Assembly (NCBI GenBank): GCA_003123965.1
Contig: NNSL01000381.1
Location: forward strand, 1-13,002
Direction of reading: 5' to 3'
Source of the DNA: Balneolaceae bacterium SMO_bin1
GTDB lineage: Bacteria; Bacteroidota; Rhodothermia; Balneolales; Balneolaceae
Length of the DNA: 13,002 bases
Position numbers and translations under genes: made by a program. The first letter of the stretch is position 1, and every line of letters starts with the position of its first letter. Shown here one piece after another: positions 8,743-13,002 of the stretch. The notes beneath the pieces were generated by a model. It saw only the letters and a list, made by a program, of their open reading frames with translations, did not search any database and was not told where the DNA came from.

Positions 8743-9860
8743 TTAAACCAGTTCTTCTTTGCCTTCTTTGATCATATCCAGAAACTGGTCGAACAGGTAC
8801 GAAGAGTCGTGCGGGCCGGGCGATGCCTCAGGGTGATATTGCACGGAAAAGCCGGGGAAATTCTTAAAACGCAGGCCTTCAATCGTATCATCATTTAGAT
8901 TGATGTGGGTCACTTCCACTTTTGAATCATCAATGGAATCTTCATCAACAGCAAAGCCATGGTTCTGTGTGGTGATTTCAACCTTGCCGGTATTAAGGTT
9001 TTTAACCGGCTGGTTGGCGCCGCGGTGGCCCACAAACATTTTTGTTGTAGCGATGCCTTCGGAAAGGGCCATAAGCTGATGTCCAAGACAAATGCCGAAA
9101 ATGGGCTTGCCGGTTGATTTGGCATAGTCTACGGCCTCAAGCGCATATTCGGCGGTGGCATCGGGGTCGCCTGGGCCATTACTGAAGAAAAAGCCGTCTG
9201 GATTCCAGCTTTCGAGCTCATCCTTAAATTCACCCTTGGCGGAAAAATGCGCAGCGTACAGCCGCGTTCATTCAAATTGTTGATGATATTCTGCTTAATG
9301 CCGTAATCAAAAGCGGCCACTTTATACGGCCCCTCACTGTGCATGGTTTGGGCTTCCTTGCGTGTTACTTTAGTAGCCAATTCCAGGCCCTTCATGTCGT
9401 CCCAGTCTTTGGCCATTTGTATCAATTTTTCTTCATCCAGTTCTTCTGAGGAGATGACGGCATTCATCACGCCTTTGTTACGAATATGCCGGACAAGTTT
9501 GCGGGTATCAACGCCAGAGATACCGATAACTTCATTACGCTCAAGGTATTCTTGAAGGCTGTTGTCGGCTTGTGGGTTGCTGTATTCCCACGAGAAGGAT
9601 CGAGTAATGAGCCCGGCAATCATCACCTTGCGGGCTTCGTTGTCGCGGCTCATGGTACCATAGTTCCCAATATGGGGATAGGTCATCATCATCAGCTGAC
9701 CGTAATAGCTCGGATCGGTGAAAATTTCCTGATAGCCGGTCATGCTGGTGTTGAAACAGAGCTCACCGCCGGTAGTTCCTGTTTGCCCGATGGCCACTCC
9801 GTGTTCTACGGTGCCGTCGGAGAGTGCAATAATGGCTTTATCTTTTGGGTATAAAGACAT
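8743..9860 (-). CDS. carA: Carbamoyl-phosphate synthase small (glutaminase) subunit, with one frameshift
   Basis: CarA hydrolyses glutamine and passes ammonia to CarB. The N-terminal domain begins MSLYPKDKAIIALSDGTV and contains FNTSMTGYQEIFTDPSYYGQ and MTYPHIGNYG (59-68); the class I glutamine amidotransferase domain starts near FDYGIKQNII (184-193). After RIFP (about residue 207) the frame is lost near base 9240. The other frame continues AKGEFKDELESWNPDGF, then SNGPGDP, then GICLGHQ with nucleophile Cys258, and YHPE with His343 and Glu345 as the rest of the triad. With one base restored the protein has 372 residues, normal for the family. The ATG at 9860 matches the family N-terminus. No Shine-Dalgarno sequence is present. 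It is the first gene of the carA-carB-recQ run, behind a leader with a terminator. Confidence 0.95.
9238..9243 (-). other. Frameshift site in carA (one base lost)
   Basis: The minus strand reads TTTCCGCCAAGG; TTTCCGGCCAAGG would give F-P-A-K and join both conserved halves. Loss of one G from a GG pair is the simplest explanation. Confidence 0.85.
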
Positions 9861-9901
9861 GAGTTTGATTTGGTGTGAGTGATGGTATTGTGTGAGGGGT
9901 C

Positions 9902-9936
9902 AAAAAAAATCCGACCTCGGAAACCGAGTCGGATTT
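9902..9936 (-). terminator. Intrinsic terminator in the carA leader, candidate attenuator
   Basis: On the minus strand AAATCCGACTCGG, loop TTT, CCGAGGTCGGATTT forms a 13-bp stem with a single bulged base, and the T run extends to eight T (9909-9902). This is a strong rho-independent terminator pointing towards carA. It ends 41 bp before the carA ATG and lies about 170 bp downstream of the best promoter candidate. It could attenuate carAB, or it could end a separate small RNA or read-through from the lipoprotein gene. Confidence 0.85.
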
Positions 9937-9980
9937 AAAATTGAGTGGGGGCTGAAAATGTTTGAAAACAGAAGCCGAAT

Positions 9981-10004
9981 GCTGCATCAAAAGGCAGCTT
10001 TTTT
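9981..10004 (+). terminator. Weak hairpin with T run on the plus strand
   Basis: GCTGC and GCAGC pair around an 8-base loop and are followed by TTTTTT on the plus strand. No plus-strand gene lies upstream, so it may end an antisense transcript or be chance. On the minus strand the same stem would be a small hairpin in the carA leader, preceded by A-rich sequence. Confidence 0.3.
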
Positions 10005-10067
10005 GAGATTTTTTTGATTTGTAGTTTGCTTCCGTGATCAACGTTTTAAGTTTCAGCGGGTTTCATT

Positions 10068-10083
10068 TGTGCGCGTATTCACA
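10068..10083. promoter_or_regulatory. CRP-like palindrome in the carA leader
   Basis: TGTGCGCGTATTCACA matches the Crp/Fnr-type pattern TGTGA-N6-TCACA with one mismatch, and symmetry extends one base further on each side (TTGTG/CACAA). It lies about 15-30 bases downstream of the predicted carA transcription start, a position that would suit repression. The regulator is not identified. Confidence 0.35.
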
Positions 10084-10104
10084 ATTCCAGCGCAAAACTG
10101 TATT

Positions 10105-10133
10105 AAGATACAAATCCGGTGCTCGAAGGTCAA
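10105..10133 (-). promoter_or_regulatory. Sigma-70-like promoter for carA
   Basis: The minus strand shows TTGACC (10133-10128), an exact 17-base spacer and TATCTT (10110-10105). TTTG immediately before the -10 box recalls Bacteroidota promoters. Transcription would start near 10098, giving an untranslated leader of about 237 bases before carA. Confidence 0.6.
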
Positions 10134-10163
10134 CGCTAAATTCTGCAAAATTTAATGATATAA

Positions 10164-10216
10164 AGTGTAAGGCTGTTCGAATGCATAGGGTGAGTTCTGC
10201 GGTCCAGCCTTACACT
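10164..10216. repeat. 12-bp perfect inverted repeat after the lipoprotein gene
   Basis: AGTGTAAGGCTG (10164-10175) and CAGCCTTACACT (10205-10216) are perfect inverted copies separated by 29 bases. The repeat begins 12 bases after the lipoprotein stop. On the minus strand it is followed by TTTATATCATT rather than a clean T run. It may be a terminator or RNA-stabilising stem for the lipoprotein transcript, although the loop is long for a terminator. Confidence 0.5.
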
Positions 10217-10228
10217 AATTATTGCGAA

Positions 10229-10699
10229 TTAAAAGCCTAAGGCATTGGATTTATCCATGCTTGTTTCTTCCGCACATTCTGGAGTAAAATCGGCGGTATT
10301 GCCATTAAAGCGATCAAATTTCACAATGATGACGCCATTGCCCATTGGTTGTTCAACCGTTAATATATTGTTAACGGAAGTTATTTTGACAGCGATAGTG
10401 CTTCCCGGTAATGCTGGGTCGGCAATGGTATAAATATCACCATTGATTCCCGCAATTTGCAGGGTTGTAATATCATAGCAGTCGTCGCCTTCATCAAAGG
10501 CATCGCCCATGTAATCGTAGTCGGTAATAACAGTGGCGGTTATATTCAGGTAGCTAACGTCGCCCTCGGTTGATTGGAGTTTCCAAAGCCCTTCAACTGG
10601 AGTTGCTTCATCATTATTTGATGAATTATCATCGCAGGCAGTAAAAAGTAATGATGAGCACAAGAAAAGCGCTATTAAGTTTGCAATTATTGGTTTCAT
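10229..10699 (-). CDS. Small secreted lipoprotein, lipocalin-like candidate
   Basis: The 156-residue protein begins with a lipoprotein signal peptide: Lys2, a hydrophobic core and the lipobox LFTAC ending at Cys22. A short Asp/Asn/Ser-rich linker follows, as usual for exported lipoproteins. The mature part starts EGLWKLQSTEGDVSYLNI and continues with alternating short strands such as DITTLQIAG, TIAVKITSV and GVIIVKFDRF, which suggests a small beta barrel like the lipocalin-like lipoproteins of Bacteroidota. Two more cysteines (in GDDCYD and PECAEE) could form a disulfide. The Asp/Glu-rich composition would suit a saline habitat. The function is unknown. The gene stands alone between a promoter candidate and the carA control region. 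The start is fixed by the signal peptide. Confidence 0.8.
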   Translation of the reverse strand: MKPIIANLIALFLCSSLLFTACDDNSSNNDEATPVEGLWKLQSTEGDVSYLNITATVITDYDYMGDAFDEGDDCYDITTLQIAGINGDIYTIADPALPGSTIAVKITSVNNILTVEQPMGNGVIIVKFDRFNGNTADFTPECAEETSMDKSNALGF

Positions 10700-10820
10700 T
10701 TTCGTGATAAATTAGAAGAGTTCGTTCCCACCAATTATTTTTTTGATCCTAACTAATGGGATGTCCTCTCCTTGGTTCAGGTTGTGCTATTTAGGTTATA
10801 CCATCAATAGCTCACCTTAT

Positions 10821-10848
10821 ATTATCACTAAAGTATAATCTTGCGCAA
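10821..10848 (-). promoter_or_regulatory. Promoter candidate for the lipoprotein gene
   Basis: The minus strand shows TTGCGC (10848-10843), 16 bases, and GATAAT (10826-10821, 5/6 match to TATAAT) in an AT-rich stretch. It would give a leader of about 115 bases before the lipoprotein ATG. The -35 match is poor. The rest of the interval 10700-10880 shows nothing else clear. Confidence 0.4.
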
Positions 10849-10880
10849 TAGGTTGATGATGTATGTGAAAAAATTAATTA

Positions 10881-11090
10881 TTACTGCGATTGCTCCGCGC
10901 GAATTGCATATTGCTCGTTCCACTCGTCGTAATTTATGTGCAGCGAATTTGGACGGCAGCATACCTGGCAATCTTCAATATATTCCTGCTGCCTGCCTTG
11001 GCTGGGATCGACGAACGTATGATTAGTTTCCCCGCAGTATGCGCAGCGATACGATGAGCCGGTCACTTCGCCGTGATTTATCGGATCCAT
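10881..11090 (-). CDS. CPXCG motif-containing cysteine-rich protein
   Basis: This 69-residue protein belongs to the small family named after its Cys-Pro-x-Cys-Gly motif, though here the motif is CAYCGE (16-21), with Ala in place of Pro. The second half of the signature, VDPSQG at 27-32 and QEYIEDCQVCCRPN at 35-48, fits the family closely. Cys16, Cys19, Cys41 and Cys44 or Cys45 probably bind one zinc ion as a ribbon. There is no signal peptide, so it should be cytoplasmic. The biochemical role of the family is not known to me. The acidic, glutamine-rich tail after residue 55 is variable in such proteins. It follows the membrane-protein gene by 47 bp. Confidence 0.88.
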   Translation of the reverse strand: MDPINHGEVTGSSYRCAYCGETNHTFVDPSQGRQQEYIEDCQVCCRPNSLHINYDEWNEQYAIRAEQSQ

Positions 11091-11138
11091 AACGTTGTGC
11101 TTTTTTAGCTATAAAACAGTTGTACTTAATACAACGTT
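11091..11138. repeat. Inverted repeats upstream of the CPXCG gene
   Basis: AACGTTGT at 11091-11098 and its inverted copy ACAACGTT at 11131-11138 flank this 47-bp gap. Inside it GTTGTA and TACAAC (11119-11135) form a 6-5-6 palindrome. The arrangement could be an operator or an RNA stem. There is no T run on the minus strand that would make it a terminator. Confidence 0.4.
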
Positions 11139-11485
11139 TAATGGTTTGGGCCGCTAGAAATTGCCCGGCAGAGATAGCCCGTTAAGGTAGTACATCCGCC
11201 AATCAATCCACCTAAAATTACGGTAATCAAAATAACAAGCCATCCGGAGGGCAGGCTAAAAAGTTCGGCGATGCGGCTTGTGAGTATACCGTCACTGCCA
11301 ATATGGGCAAAGAGAGTTTGGATGAGCCAAAGTCCACTAATTCCTGCAAATCCCCATGCAAATGCCCTGGCCCCTGACTGCGCAAGCGCTGCCCCAAGAA
11401 TAAGGCCGGGAATAAATACCGACCACCACGGTAGAAACAGGCTTAATAGCCAAGCAAATACGGCAAGAATTACGGCTAGAATCAT
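11138..11485 (-). CDS. Small integral membrane protein of unknown function
   Basis: The 115-residue protein is mostly hydrophobic, with about four membrane-spanning stretches: residues 2-20, 22-38, 42-60 and 80-100. It is rich in glycine and alanine (PGLILGAALAQSGARAFAWG, then ILGGLIGGCTTLTGY). The only clearly polar loop is around residues 61-77 (HIGSDGILTSRIAEL). I do not recognise the family. The ATG is 5 bp after the stop of the penicillin-acylase gene, so the two are probably cotranscribed; whether they work together cannot be told from this. The start is preceded by AAAAATT and no Shine-Dalgarno sequence. Confidence 0.75.
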   Translation of the reverse strand: MILAVILAVFAWLLSLFLPWWSVFIPGLILGAALAQSGARAFAWGFAGISGLWLIQTLFAHIGSDGILTSRIAELFSLPSGWLVILITVILGGLIGGCTTLTGYLCRAISSGPNH

Positions 11486-11490
11486 AATTT

Positions 11491-13002
11491 TTAGTTGATG
11501 GTTATGGTATAGGCCAGAGAGTCACTTTTTGCAGGTTGCTGCTGCATAAACCAAAGCTGATAGTAGGTACCATCGCGCCAGTCATCAATCATATTATCGT
11601 AATAGGGTGAACCGGGATGACCAGACTGCCCGCCGGGATAAATGCCCCAAGCTTTTACTTCAGGGCCCAGCTGTACCACCATTCGCCATGAAGGACCGTG
11701 GCTGCCGCGGATGGCATTCACCGATTCTCCGGATCCACCGGTAAATATATCAGGCCGCCCAAAACCTGGAATCTGGCCAAGGTGACCTATATTCGTATTG
11801 TTTACATAGCCCCACTGCCAGCTATCGCCCAGAGCACCGTACTCATTTTCGAGGTTTTGCACAGCTTCAGCAAACGAACGGTTGACTAAATCGGTAAGTG
11901 TTTCTCGCTGGGGCGTTTGTACATCATTGATCCATTGCAGGGTTGAATCTTCGCGGATAAGTTGCACAGTTTCATCGCGGGCTGGCCACTCCATGGGCAA
12001 CGGGCTGGAGCCATATTCATCAGACCAGATAGAACTGTAAAATGCGCTCCACCACCGACTGAATATAGACGGAGCGATAGCGGTGCCCTCATTCTCGAGG
12101 TCCCATTCTTTGAGCAATTGGTAGGCCTGTTGGGCTGTGGCTGAGAGTGTGTCGGCGTTAAGATTTTTGTGTAAAATGGGTAGCGCAATTTTCGCGTGGT
12201 AGCTGTAAGTGTCCAGCTGCAGCTGCTGCATATCTTTTGGGGTGATGCTATCTTGGGCGGCCAGCCGTTCATTTATGCGGCGTCCGCGCTCAAAAGGTGC
12301 AAATTCATCATCCAGGTAGTAGGGATAGGACGAACCCGTGGGGTTTTGATTCGCCGAGCTTACAAAGCCGCGCTCAGGGTTTTTTATGGCCGGGATTTGC
12401 TCAAACGGAATCCAGCCGGACCAATCGTATTTGGGGTCGGAACCGTCGCTGATAAAACGACCTTGCTCATCCCATTTTAGCGGATATTTGCCTGCAACGG
12501 TGATGGCAATATCACTGCTGTCGGCAAAAACCCAGTTCTGGGCGGGACTTTCATAATACGTTAAGGCGCTGCGGTAATCTCCAAAATTTTGGGCTTTATT
12601 GATTTCAAGGAAATACTGCAGTTCGTTTGATTTTTCATGCGCTATCCAGCTCATAGCGTGGTATTTGGGCACGTTTGAGCGCATTGGTTCACCCCCGAAT
12701 GATTGCGTAACGGGCCCGTGGTGGGTGTACGTAACCGTATCCATAAAAGCGTTTTGCCCTTTGATTTTTATCTTCTCAACGCGTTTGCTTGTGGCACGCC
12801 ATGCTCCATCATGGCGATACTCGCTGAGCGTGGAGTCCCGGAACTGAATTTCGTACCAATCCCACACGTCGGCGCTCACATTGGTGGTGCCCCACGCCGA
12901 CTGTTCATTAAATCCAACAATAACAGCAGGTGCGCCTGGCAGCGTTGCTCCCATCACATTTTGATTGGGCCCATGCAGTTGTATGGCATACCAGATAGAA
13001 GG
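11491..13002 (-). CDS. Penicillin acylase family protein (S45 Ntn hydrolase), N-terminus cut by window edge
   Basis: The frame is open from the right edge for 503 residues to the stop at 11491. It starts PSIWYAIQLHGPNQNVMG, so the apparent GTG/ATG starts near 12957 are internal. Family signatures are LPGAPAVIVGFNEQSAWGTT close to the edge, SPAQNWVFAD, the GFVSSANQNPTG region followed by a spaced RGRRINERL, and near the end GGSGESVNAIRGSHGPSWRM and GGQSGHPGSPYYDNM. Members are exported precursors that cleave themselves into two chains; the new N-terminal Ser of the beta chain is the nucleophile and lies outside the window. Substrates are amides such as beta-lactams, acyl-homoserine lactones or acyl peptides, and the sequence does not say which. 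Most of the beta chain is visible. The end matches the family end, so only the front is missing. Confidence 0.93.
   Translation of the reverse strand, partial: PSIWYAIQLHGPNQNVMGATLPGAPAVIVGFNEQSAWGTTNVSADVWDWYEIQFRDSTLSEYRHDGAWRATSKRVEKIKIKGQNAFMDTVTYTHHGPVTQSFGGEPMRSNVPKYHAMSWIAHEKSNELQYFLEINKAQNFGDYRSALTYYESPAQNWVFADSSDIAITVAGKYPLKWDEQGRFISDGSDPKYDWSGWIPFEQIPAIKNPERGFVSSANQNPTGSSYPYYLDDEFAPFERGRRINERLAAQDSITPKDMQQLQLDTYSYHAKIALPILHKNLNADTLSATAQQAYQLLKEWDLENEGTAIAPSIFSRWWSAFYSSIWSDEYGSSPLPMEWPARDETVQLIREDSTLQWINDVQTPQRETLTDLVNRSFAEAVQNLENEYGALGDSWQWGYVNNTNIGHLGQIPGFGRPDIFTGGSGESVNAIRGSHGPSWRMVVQLGPEVKAWGIYPGGQSGHPGSPYYDNMIDDWRDGTYYQLWFMQQQPAKSDSLAYTITIN

Noticed and set aside
9902..10098. 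6S RNA, tmRNA or a known riboswitch in the carA leader
   Set aside because: The roughly 195-base interval lacks a long rod-like fold, a tRNA-like end, and the conserved cores of the TPP, cobalamin and SAM riboswitches that I looked for.
10034..10240. A 68-codon plus-strand frame in the carA control region
   Set aside because: It has no ribosome-binding site and no recognisable protein features, and it covers the promoter and the inverted repeat. Regulatory sequence explains the region better.
1..13002. Defence system, mobile element, integron, CRISPR array or tRNA
   Set aside because: No transposase, integrase, nuclease or repeat-spacer pattern and no tRNA-like cloverleaf was seen. The genes are housekeeping or common accessory genes.

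Overview
The window holds ten protein-coding genes, all on the minus strand, so the biological reading order runs from high to low coordinates. Four signs point to Bacteroidota or a relative such as Balneolota or Rhodothermota: no start codon has a clear Shine-Dalgarno sequence, lipoproteins are frequent, a promoter has a TTTG next to its -10 box, and CarB is the short form ending in YLSK. This placement is an inference at phylum level. No mobile element, CRISPR array, tRNA or rRNA was seen.

Right part (13002 to about 10229): the C-terminal part of a penicillin-acylase-family Ntn hydrolase enters from the right edge. It is followed after 5 bp by a small glycine-rich membrane protein. Next come a zinc-ribbon-like CPXCG protein of 69 residues and a small secreted lipoprotein with its own promoter candidate.

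Control region (10228 to 9861): 368 bp without a convincing gene, but rich in signals. It has a 12-bp perfect inverted repeat just after the lipoprotein gene, a good sigma-70-like promoter (TTGACC-17-TATCTT), a CRP-like palindrome, and a strong intrinsic terminator 42 bp before the carA start. The terminator lies between promoter and gene, which suggests attenuation of the carbamoyl-phosphate synthetase genes.

Left part (9860 to 1): carA, carB, recQ, a D-alanine--D-alanine ligase gene, a lipoprotein-type peptide-binding protein and nadK (cut by the left edge) follow head to tail. Gaps are 77, 5, 122, 50 and 4 bp. CarA and CarB make carbamoyl phosphate for pyrimidines and arginine. RecQ is a DNA repair helicase, Ddl makes the peptidoglycan dipeptide and NadK makes NADP. 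The grouping is probably a loose housekeeping operon rather than one pathway.

Three genes (carA, carB and the peptide-binding protein) each carry one single-base frameshift and are otherwise intact. The most economical reading is uncorrected sequencing or assembly error; real decay is the alternative. The most interesting biology is that CarB lacks the C-terminal allosteric domain (recQ starts 5 bp after its stop) while the leader of the same operon carries a terminator. Control may therefore have moved from the enzyme to the transcript. I found no clear evidence for an unknown multi-gene system.
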